Positions 33,601 through 42,435 of a DNA stretch of 64,000 nt are shown here, one piece after another (positions within the stretch are counted from its first letter, which is position 1; each line of letters opens with the position of its first letter). This stretch comes from Diadema setosum (Eukaryota; Echinodermata; Echinoidea; Diadematoida; Diadematidae). The translations under genes and the position numbers were made by a program. Location of the stretch: the NCBI RefSeq assembly GCF_964275005.1, contig NC_092705.1:1130071-1194070 (forward strand), in the 5' to 3' direction. The notes under the pieces are model-generated. The model ran no database searches and was not told the origin of the DNA. It saw only the letters and a program-made list of their open reading frames with translations.

Positions 33601-36600
33601 TCAAGGTCAAAGGTCAAAGAAGTCAAAGGTCAAAATTCTGTGTAGAAGTTTTGAAGCCCTCACCTAGTGCCATCACTTAAAGCAAACGGAATTGAAATCG
33701 GGTTACAAATCGTCTGTTGAGAATGAGAAGGGCGTTAAGTGGTCTTGAACACTATGGCCCGAATTCACGAAGGTGGTACAAATGAAACCATGGTTTAAAC
33801 CATGGACAAAAACCATGGAAGGCCAAGTGTCGCATGGGATATTTCGCTATGAAATCAGTCATTTCGTCGATGAAATGATTATTTTGTGAAGAAATGACAA
33901 CATTTTGTAACTAAATGAACATTTCGTCCACGAAATGATAATTTCGTTAACGAAACAGTCATTATGTCGACGAAATGACCAATTTCGTAACGAAATATTC
34001 TGTTTGACACTTGGCGCTCCATGGTTTTTGTCCATGGTTTAGACCATGGTTTCGTTTGTACCACCTTCATGAATTCGGGCCTATGGGTTTTGTGGCAACT
34101 GAACGCCCTTATCATTCTCAACCGATGAAATGGCGAAGGAGTAGCATTTTGTAGCAAAATGAACAATATAGGTCAAAAATCAAGGTCAAAGGTCAAAGAA
34201 GTCAAAGGTCAAAATTCTGTGTAGAAGTTTTGAAGCCCTCACCTAGTGCCATCACATAAAGCAAACGGAATCGAAATCGGGTTAGAAATGGCGAAGGAGT
34301 AGCATTTTGTAGGCAATGTACAATATAGGTCAAAAATCAAGGTCAAAGGTCAAAGAAGTCCGAGGTCAAAATTCTGTGTAGAAATTTTGAAGCCCTCACC
34401 TAGTGCCATCATATAAAGCAAACGGAATCAAAATCGGGTTAGAAATGGCGAAGGAGTAGCATTTTGAAGCAAAATGTACAATATAGGTCAAAGGTCAAGG
34501 TCAAAGGTCACAACTGAAATTCTGTATAGAAGTTTCAAAGCTCCCATGTAGTGCTATCATATAAAGCAAACAGAATCAAAATCGGTTTAGAAATGGCGAA
34601 GGAGTAGCATTTTGAACATTTTGATCACACACTGACGCACGGACGGACACACGGACACACGGACACACACACGTACGGAGCCCGTTTCATAGTCCCCTGC
34701 TCGAACTCGTTCGGCGGGGACAAAAATGTTTACACAGCAAGTGTAATGAACAAAATTTCACATACAAAACAAGGGAATCGGAATGATACTTTGAAATTTG
34801 GTCATGATACTAAAAGGACACTCTATTCAAAACATAGTTGCCATACTTCCAATCACAACCTTCAAAATGAATATCTGTTGATTTGCTCTTATTTCAATTG
34901 ACTCAACTGCTTGAATTTAAAATAGGTAACTTATTCTTCAGTTTCAAATTATCCAGACAATGATGAAAAAAATCAAGTATCAAACCTCAAAGAGTGAATG
35001 CAGCATGAACATTCCAAACCAACCTCATTTCTTATTTTACCACAGCAGCAAGTATCAGACCAGGTTGAATCTTTTCTTGTATTCTAGTGCATTTGCATTT
35101 TACACTTAACATATTGAACAAGGCACAAGTAAGCACAATGCACACAAAGAATTATATGAGAAAATACTTCATATGTGAGTCTGATGAATGAGTAGCTGAC
35201 AATGAACTATCATGGTTCTGAAATACTCACAGGTAGATTATTCAAGTACCAGCCAGCCATGGACAGCATTGTCATGTACATGGAAAATGTACTGGGAAGA
35301 TAGGCTGGAAAAAAGCAAAAGCAGGATTGAAACTGTTAAAAAACAACAATTTCTCATTTACTCCTAGTAACATTTCAACAAAATCTATCATTTGTGCTGA
35401 TCTTATCTTCTCTCTGTGCTAAGAAGACACATACTGACAAAAAAAAAAAAATGTTAGTTAAATTCACATTACTCTGGAATAAAACTCTTCACAAGTTAAA
35501 AATATGAAAACACTGAGAAACAAAATTCAACTCACATCAAAGCAAACTTTTGCCCAGTGACTTACCTTAGGAAACCATGTGATAAGTCTATCACAACTAC
35601 CTGATGATCATCAAATGTTCAATAAATGTTAAAGTAGAATGATAAATATATCTAAATCATTAAAAAAATTCATAATCAAATATATGCAGTGTGCTGAGAA
35701 AGTCTGAATGCATGTCTACACAGAGCTCTTTTAAAGATTGAGGAATACTTCGGAAATCAGCTGCTATTTGAGCAATAAACTCACACTGTAGTATCATCTT
35801 TCTGGGATGTTGTGCAAGCAAAAATCAAAATCATTTTGTCAAGTTTGCTTGCTTTTAATTTGTTGGCAATATATCAGTGGGAAAGAGGAAGAATTGAGTT
35901 GGATCAATAGCTTGCCTCCAGAACAAAGTTGGTAACATCTTACCTGTACTTGATATGAACATTCCTGTGCTCAAAATGAGAAAGCACAGTGTGAGCCTCC
36001 CAACACTTCCTCCAAAATTTTTGCACACACCCCTGAGGAGGGAAACAAATAACACAAAAAAGTTCACTTATCAATTACATGTGGGACTCAGAAATGAAGG
36101 AAAAGACAGCATTTCATATACACAAATAGACATTACCCCACTTGAACAATATCCTTTCTTTAAAAACTTGATTATCATAAAACTAACAGCTGAAATGGCA
36201 GATATTTGGGAGGCGATTAAATCAGCATTGCCTTCTTGAGAGGACATGCAGGAGGGGGTGGCAAACACCTGCTCTCGCCATAAAGAATTTGATTTTTCTG
36301 CTGAACTTGATGAGATCAAGATACTGAACACCGATCCCAAATACCACTGTCAGATAAGATTTGGTGTACAGTCAGGACACCAAGAGGACTTTCATGGTAA
36401 TATCTACTTTCCATGTCTCTTTTCTCAAAACTCTAGGCCTACTCAGGGTGAAACATTTGATTAGGAACAAGCTTCAAACACATATATGCACAGGAATGAA
36501 AGAAAGTAACTAATCCTCACTATCACTTCATGTCATGGCACTTGTTCCACCTTTGGGGCTGATGAGGAAGCAATCATTACTATTGTCAACTGGAGACACT

Positions 36601-39600
36601 GAGCTGAGATCTCTCCTGTTAGTTCTCAATAGCTGACAACCAAAGTGATTTTGAAGGATCAGTTGTTGCTTGGAACCGATACAAAGTTTCAGAGTAAGTG
36701 CTCAGATCACCTAGCTTATTCAAACAAAAAGAAAATGCTTTTATATTCTTTTTTTTTTTTTTGTAATTGGTCTTTAAAAACTTCTCAAGATGTGTATCTG
36801 CTTTACTTGAAAAGGAACTTTATGTTACACTGAATGGAGTTACAACTAAAAGCTCTTTGATGAATAGTGTCAGATCTTACCTGTAAAAATAGAATTCACT
36901 GACAGCACAAATCATTCCAAGGAGACATCTTATGAAGTAAAAGACTAGAATCTAAAAAAAAAAAAAAGAACATAGAATGAAAGTATAAAAAACATTAAAG
37001 ATCAGCAAGTCTAGCAGATCTATTTTCCTACTTGCTTATGCCTAGGCACACACTAACACAAACAATTCATGTCACAGAAAAATTCTCTATCTTTCCTTTT
37101 GTGTATTGCCTAGTTCATTCAATTCATATCCATCCTCATTCCGCAAGGCACTTGGTTTAAATCAAGAATATATTCCACGGGTCTAAATCACTATACATGT
37201 ACTTACAATAGACGCTCACAAGAAATGTACCAGTAATCTATAACAGAGTGTTGATTCTCAGTCAAAAGAAAGATGGCCATCAGCATCTTTTTTCTTCTTT
37301 CTTCTTTTTTTTTTAATGGACCCCATAATTGGAAAAGTTGATGCAAGAGACTATGATAAATTGATACATACAATCTTTCTAAACATAAAATGCAATCTTT
37401 TCCTCAATGAAAAAATGGGGGATCATTTTTTTTTCTGTTTGTCTTTGTTGTTAAAGTTTTTTTTCCCAATTAAAAACAAGGAAAAGACAAAAGTAGGTGG
37501 CCTCCAAAAGGAAAAAAGGTGGGGATGCTAAACATGTCTCTCTCTCTTTTTTTTTTTTCTTTTTTTTCTTTTTTACTTCGCCTTAATAGAATATGGCTAG
37601 TGGCAGTAGAAGAAATTTGTGTCAGAACTTCATGTCCCATCCCATACCTTGTTGGAATCAAGAATCCAGGAATAAATCTTTCCAGGGATAGCATGGAGCA
37701 TGATGTAGGCATAGGATCGAATGGCATACACAGGAGAGTATTCCCACGTCTGAAAGCCCCGGCCATAGATGAGAAAGTGAGTCTGTGAATGACAAAGACA
37801 TCATTGATAAAGACTAGTTTACATTCATGTGATTTTTTATTTGCTTTAACATGACCTTAATCAAGTTAAACATAAATTTGCATCAACATGGTTAGAAGAA
37901 AGCACACACACCAACCAAGCAAGTTTAGAGCCACTACAGAGTAGTATCGTTTGTTCTTCAGATCTGCTTCTGTCATTTATCAAAGGTAAAAACCAAATCC
38001 AAATGCCAGGGAAATCCAAACAAATACACTAACTCTTACAATGATGTGACAGTGGGATGCTGTCATTATACATAATTTTATTTCCTTTCTCATCAAGCAT
38101 TTTGTCCTACATAATTTGATTCACACTTTGAAACCTTCCCTTACCCTACAAAGATAACATATTCTGTACAGTGATTTTGACCAATACCTGAACAATTTTT
38201 GCTTCACTAGTTAAGAGTCTGTGTGTTTTAATAACAACGGTGAGGGTCAAACTCAGCACATCATAAAGATGAAACACTAAAATGTTACTCCACTTGGAGT
38301 TACTTCCACTACAAACATGTGGTGATGACAAGCATTTCAAACGTTAACTAATAATTGTAAACTCAACAAGAAACTACACTGAACTTTAATGAGCAGAAAG
38401 TGGAGTACAGGGGACTGCATTGTTATGTTCAATCTCAAGCACAAAACAACAACTTAAAAACTAACTTGAAGGAATATAGAAGCTGAGTGAACTTCACAAC
38501 ACGAATGGCAAACATCCAGAAATACTGAAAGACCTGGGATCCATTTCATGAAAGTTTTATGAGACACTTTTTGCTCAAAAGACACACTTATGAGAGACTT
38601 CATGCAATGGATTTTACTTCTCTTTGAAAGTCTCTCATAGCTACATGAGCAACCTTGGCCATTCTGAGATTTAGTGATGATTTCATGAACCAAACCCCTG
38701 GCAGCATGAGAGAAGGGTAACCTAATTTGCTGCTCACTGGTGTACATTTGAAAACCATAAATAGCACCTGTCAGCAAATATGTGCATCGTAGCTTTAATA
38801 CACTCATCAGTCATGGTCAACTCCAGTCAAGAATCTTTGGCTGTGTGTACTTACAGCAAGAAATCACTGACAATTTGTTATGAAGATTCTCTTACAATCT
38901 GAATCTGGCCAGCCTTCCCATTGCATGAATCTCCACACTGCTGGGTTTTTGAATATTTGGACACTTTCCAAGAAAGAGCAGCTAAGTAAAACCCACCGGC
39001 TCCCAATAGTTGTAGGTCTCGTCACAATCTGAGATGTTACTGAGGAGTGCGGCACAAAACCTGACCGCCATGAGAAGTTTGAGGGCAGCACCAGAGGACG
39101 GGGTCCAGCAGTACAGGTTGGGAGGCATTTTCTTGGCCCCACCCTCCTCTTCAGGTGGCCTTGGAGAGAGAAACAAATATTCAGGAAATGATTCTCTAGC
39201 AAAGTTTTGACTTCATCATTTAATTTAGCTTTTTAGAAATTAACATACCATTCAAACATGCTTGAAAAAAAAAAAGATTACAGTGTACATGAAGGGATGA
39301 TGGTAGAGCATATGGTTCAGAATCACATCCCCATGGTTAATGCTGATTAATCATGATGCTCTCAAAATAATTTTGTCCTTAAATTTCAGAATAGAAGTTC
39401 CTAAACAAACAAACAAACAAACAAAAACAAACAAACAAATAAACAAATAAAAGAGAGTACTTTCAGTTCTTACAGCTACTAGCATCTCAGTGTACAACTC
39501 CCCAAGGACTATTTGAAAAGGAGATCCCTGTGTAAGGTAATGATAAGGTCATAGGAGGTGTAACTCCTTAGGCCTATGCCTATTAAACTAAACAGTACAT

Positions 39601-39837
39601 GTACAATGTATATTGCAGTTGCAAAAACAATAAAATGATACACTTCATAAAGGCCTAGAAAGACTGTGTGTTCAAAAATAATTAATAAAGTGATATGGAG
39701 GTGTGGTGCAGCACCCATATTTTGTCCACATTACACAGATGCTTTGGATGTCATGACAGCCAACTCGAGAGCCGAGTTACGTACCTTGGTGGTTTTTCCT
39801 CTTTCCGTGGAGCATTCCTTATCCTAGTTGACTTCAT
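20645..39837 (-). CDS. ALG9: Alpha-1,2-mannosyltransferase ALG9, complete
   Basis: Seventeen coding exons in transcription order: 39837-39785, 39159-38997, 37782-37648, 36951-36881, 36032-35944, 35304-35231, 33190-33129, 32736-32649, 29890-29785, 28994-28906, 27463-27344, 26608-26537, 25933-25804, 23804-23657, 23160-23031, 22434-22304 and 20825-20645. All have GT/AG borders; phases match throughout and sum to 1842 nt, 613 residues (human about 611). ALG9 adds mannoses to the dolichol-linked oligosaccharide inside the ER. It is a multi-pass GT-C (GT22) enzyme. Visible hallmarks are SNISDCDETYNYWEP near residue 65 with the catalytic acidic pair, FLIYGRGFQTWEYSP, the HK/EERFLFPVYPLI block split between exons 11 and 12, and VNVCVGKEWYRFPSSF. 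The C-terminus is Lys-rich and ends DDDEL. An acceptor-like site just upstream of the ATG suggests a spliced 5' UTR. Confidence 0.97.
21640..21985. repeat. Fragmentary interspersed repeat in the last ALG9 intron
   Basis: Starts with GATGATGATGATG and 'catttgtatagcacc', and has 'tatttatagcacc' and 'taaagcgctcacac' further on. This is the style of repeats around 46290-46620. It is non-coding, and its boundaries and class are unclear. Confidence 0.35.
24054..24441. mobile_element. MITE-like element containing a tRNA-like segment
   Basis: The left end TGTATATGCCAAATATTTTGC is inverted at the right as GCAAAATATATGGCATATTA. Between them, on the - strand at 24194-24131, is a tRNA-like stretch: TAGCTCAGTCAGTAGAGC (D arm, box A), an anticodon loop CTAGCAA (AGC, alanine-like) and GGGTTCAAATC (box B). 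The acceptor and T stems do not pair well, so this is a tRNA-derived relic, not a working tRNA gene. It lies in an ALG9 intron. Confidence 0.6.
25095..25655. repeat. tRNA-derived SINE cluster with direct and inverted copies
   Basis: A block with AACTGATTGACAAATTGCCC, CACTGAATTGA and AGTAGTAGCCATGACAACAA occurs at about 25100-25240, is repeated directly at 25366-25497, and is inverted at about 25498-25655. A tRNA-like head (- strand about 25330-25240, TGGTCTAGTG box A and GAGTTCGAATCC box B) joins the first copy. A truncated head joins the inverted copy. This reads as tRNA-derived SINE copies that duplicated and inverted in an ALG9 intron. Confidence 0.6.
27465..27620. repeat. Partial duplication of ALG9 exon 11 plus AATC microsatellite
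   Basis: The segment ACACTGCTGTTTGACACCCA through CATCTACAAA spans the start of ALG9 exon 11 and its acceptor (27432-27470). It is repeated 92 bp further upstream in the gene at 27524-27562, followed by an AATC repeat (about 27565-27615). An ACAA repeat lies between the two copies. Confidence 0.9.
27676..27823. mobile_element. Short foldback MITE
   Basis: The ends GAGGCATTTCATGAAGC and GCTTCATGAAATGCCCCC are inverted. It is about 150 bp, non-coding, in an ALG9 intron. Confidence 0.65.
28441..28530 (-). mobile_element. 92-bp TTAA MITE, copy 5 (inverted)
   Basis: Reverse-oriented copy recognised by TTTTTGCTACAACACACG, GCCCGATTATATTCGGG and ACTCATCCTCAATGGG. The flanking TTAA is decayed. It lies in an ALG9 intron. 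Confidence 0.7.
30381..30560. mobile_element. Decayed Harbinger-like foldback, copy 2
   Basis: Starts GGCCCAAATTCACGAAGGTG and contains the ATTTCGTTACGAAAT-type palindromes of the better copy at 33756-34081. The right end is mostly lost. Confidence 0.65.
30816..31166. mobile_element. Foldback element rich in CTCGAG palindromes
   Basis: The 25-bp ends starting ATTAGTTACGTTCAGACGAC are inverted with one mismatch. Inside are six CTCGAG hexamers in about 290 bp, most within AACCTCGAGGTT, including the perfect 18-bp palindrome GCTAACCTCGAGGTTAGC at about 30896-30913. Non-coding, in an ALG9 intron. Confidence 0.8.
31610..32489. mobile_element. 880-bp head-to-head pair of mariner-type MITEs
   Basis: TA flanks at 31608-31609 and 32490-32491. 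The outer ends are CAGTATGTCCCC and GGGACATACTG. The two halves (31610 to about 32050, and about 32050 to 32489) are inverted copies of each other, and the same terminus occurs twice at the centre. Similar short frames on opposite strands (31835-32065 and 32034-32264) are mirror images of the arms, not genes. Lies in an ALG9 intron. Confidence 0.85.
33711..34127. mobile_element. 417-bp MITE inserted in copy A
   Basis: Target AAAT is duplicated (33707-33710 and 34128-34131). The ends are inverted: GTTGAGAATGAGAAGGGCGT at the left, and ACGCCCTTATCATTCTCAAC at the right. It itself hosts the element at 33756-34081. Confidence 0.75.
33756..34081. mobile_element. 326-bp Harbinger-like foldback nested in the 417-bp MITE
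   Basis: Target TAT is duplicated (33753-33755 and 34082-34084). The ends GGCCCGAATTCACGAAGGTG and CACCTTCATGAATTCGGGCC belong to inverted arms of about 75 bp. The interior is a chain of TTTCGTTAACGAAA-type palindromes. A 3-bp target fits PIF/Harbinger-type mobilisation. Confidence 0.8.
39400..39450 (+). repeat. AAAC microsatellite in an ALG9 intron
   Basis: A run of AAAC/AAAT units about 45 bp long. Confidence 0.9.
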
Positions 39838-41073
39838 GGCTGCAGATTCAAGAATGCTTTCTATGTAACAAAAAAAAAAAACATAAAAAGAGATGATCAA
39901 AATACAAAACAATTCAGTGATCACACAAGCTTAGATGGAATCGTCAGTCTCACACTAATCACACAATCACTCATGGTCTTACTTACGGCGATCATTCAAT
40001 ACCTGTTAGCTTTCAAGTATTACTGTTTATGCCTTGTTGTTAGTCAGAAAAAGCTTAAGCGGAGAGTACCAAGAATCCTTTCAGTTTAGCTGGACTTCAA
40101 GTACTTCTATCAAAAATGTCATCAGGCCCAGGCAGTGTCCAATAAGTTCCTTCTCAGTCCCACCTGACTGCTTTCGTGTGTGTTGATTAGAGAACGTACT
40201 GTACGCGTGGCGTGGCGTACAACTGCCGTACAGTGCAGTGGGTTGGGCGCAAGATCCACACACACACACAATACTCTCGTGTAGGTGTGTACCATAGGTG
40301 TGTTCCGAACCAAAGAGGTTGGTGTGAGCCAAAGAGGTTTTCTCCTCCCCACCAGTCACTGGTGAAAATCTCTTCGGTGTGAACCAAAGAGGTTCGGTGT
40401 GAACACATACCGCGGCGCTGAGGCGGCGCGGCGGCTGATATTACAAGCATGACAAGGCAATATCAATGACGAGCATAACATAAATGATGATTTTTGAGGG
40501 AAACACAATTTTAGTCTATTGATAATGCCTGTATTACGTGAAATTATATTACAAACATGATTAATATGCAATTTCCTCATCTTCAATTACACCAAGGAAT
40601 TTAAAATGTGAAACTCTTTCTAAATGAGTGCCATCCAAAACTATGTCTGTAGGCCCTATTTAAAGTGTCAACCGTATTACCAAAAAGCATATATTTTGTT
40701 TTTTGAACATTCAACGAGAGCTTATTAGCTTCGTAAAGTTCATTATATCAACAACAAAACAAAAAAAAAATCCCTGTAATAGGCCTGCCTACATTATTTT
40801 CGGTAGTCCGAAAATTTGTCACTTAAAGGCATTAGGCCTATTTACAATTTGCAGAGGAACAAAAACCCAGCATTAGTGCTTTAAACTAGTTCTAAAATGT
40901 GAGTTAGGGATAGAAACAACCAATGCAAAAATGTATCCCCCCCCCAAAAAAAAAAAAAAAAAAAAAGCGGTGATTTTGCACACATCTTCATAAATTTGAC
41001 TAGTACCATGGCATGACCTATGACTTGTAAATATGTTTCAGTTTCAATTTGGGTGTAGGCCTACTTTTACGTA

Positions 41074-42083
41074 CACTCAGCAAAAAAAAATAAAAAAATA
41101 AAAAAATAAAAATATTAAAATAAACACTTTTTCAAAGGCATATTTTGCATAGAAGATTTTGATAAAAATGTTTGTGTCATAATAATACCTCATTAAAAGT
41201 TATTTCTTTGGCTGTCGACCTGGTAGGTTAATACAGAGACATTTTAAACATGGGTGAACACATTCGTTTTTGTCTTCCTAGGCACTAAAGTAAAAATTGC
41301 AAAATTTTACATGTAGTGATTCATTTGGCAACTTGCCTTCAAGATAGCAATGGTATAACAAAAGACAAATTCAACACAATGAGAGACATGAATAAATAGC
41401 AAAAATAAAGTTTTTGTTCCCTTGCATCTCTTTATATCCTCAAACAAGAACAAAGTAGGAAACTAATTAAGAAGGAGTAGAATTTTCTGTCAGGTCAAAT
41501 TGAAATGTAAAAGAGAGTAAGATGCAACAGTGGTATAAATCATTTTATTACTTTAGGGATTTAAAAAATCATTAGACAAATTCGAGAACCAGTTATCATA
41601 TTCAATGTGCTAAATTCGAAATAACATTTCAAGTTTTTATCATTTTTGTTGATATTGCCTCTTTTCTAATGTCATTTGAATTTGTGTTTGACAGAAGATT
41701 CTCCATTTTCTCCATTATTTTTTGCTTTTCTTTATCTTTGGGGCTGCAAAGACATTGTCATTATATAGAGATCAATGAGTAAATTTTCATAACATTAATT
41801 TGTGTTTCCTATTGTGATGGATTTGTCTAATTTGTTCTCATTGTTGTGTGAAAGAGCACATACGCATACTGATGAGAAATTGTCCATTATTTTTTTTTTC
41901 AATTTTTACTTTTGTGCCTTGAAAGAGAAAAACTTCCATTTCTACTGACCTACCAAGTTAATAGCCAATTAAATTGCCTTTAACATGGTAGTATAAAGCA
42001 TTTTAGCCTAATATTCTATGAGAAGTGTGAGCTTGAAAAAGTGTTTACTTTCTTCTTTTCTTTTCTTTTTTTTTTGCGGAGTG
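41074..42083. mobile_element. 1.0-kb TA-flanked non-autonomous element
   Basis: TA at 41072-41073 and 42084-42085. The ends CACTCAGCAAAAAAAAAT and TTTTTTTTTTGCGGAGTG are inverted. Inner blocks are also inverted: GACCTGGTAGGTTAATA versus CTGACCTACCAAGTTAATAG, and AACACTTTTTCAA versus TTGAAAAAGTGTT. No transposase frame. Mariner-type ends are inferred. Confidence 0.7.
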
Positions 42084-42099
42084 TATTTTATATTTTATT

Positions 42100-42200
42100 A
42101 TATTATATATATTATATGTAATATCTAGGCCTATATAGTGTACGAATAATTTCCATAATGGACAATAAAGGTAATGAATCAATCAATCAATCAATCAATA
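42100..42200 (+). repeat. LINE-like 3' tail with AATC repeat
   Basis: 'ccataatggacaataaaggt' leads into a short AATC microsatellite (about 42176-42198). This is a common form for 5'-truncated LINE 3' ends in marine invertebrates. No coding part is present. Confidence 0.4.
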
Positions 42201-42435
42201 ACGTTGTTAGAATTTTACTGTGTGTATAAATTATCTAGGCATAATAATATTATAGAATAAAAATACGGTGTGTCCTCTTCAAATTGGCAATAAGCCTAAG
42301 TGGTCATCTTCATTAGTGATCTACTTTCCAACAAATGTGTTTATCTTCACTCGCTGACTCTGGTGCAGGGAAAAAACTAAAGGCCGGGTCAATTTCATTT
42401 GCTTGAAGTAGTTCCCTTCACTCTACTTCCCAACA

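Larger units (their letters stand above)
33351..34725 (+). repeat. Nuclear-receptor-site tandem element, copy A
   Basis: Left end near AAACAAGGAAAAGTAG, then TTACGCGGTGCGTAATATAT and GTCCCCGCCGGAAG. Next come about five units of 150-155 bp, each with ATGGCGAAGGAGTAGCATTT, 'ggtcaaaggtca' blocks and AAGCAAACGGAATCGAAATC. A CGGACACACGGACACA-type short repeat and TCGTTCGGCGGGGACAA close it. Perfect DR1 motifs AGGTCAAAGGTCA start at 33447, 33604, 34183, 34340, 34485 and 34498. It is interrupted by two nested MITEs (33711-34127). It lies in the ALG9 intron upstream of exon 7. Copy B is inverted at 54488-55635. Confidence 0.85.
39838..42435. promoter_or_regulatory. Shared ALG9 / unknown-gene upstream region
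   Basis: The two coding starts face away from each other across 2.6 kb. Near ALG9, at about 40200-40440, is the most CpG-rich stretch here (GCGGCGCTGAGGCGGCGCGG at about 40411-40432), preceded by three or four near-repeats of GTGTGAACCAAAGAGGTT. This is the best candidate for the ALG9 promoter or first non-coding exon. Near 42360-42435 the sequence leads directly into the ATG of the unknown gene (context CAACAATGGC). No TATA box was assigned with confidence. A 1-kb TA-flanked element fills the middle. Confidence 0.5.
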
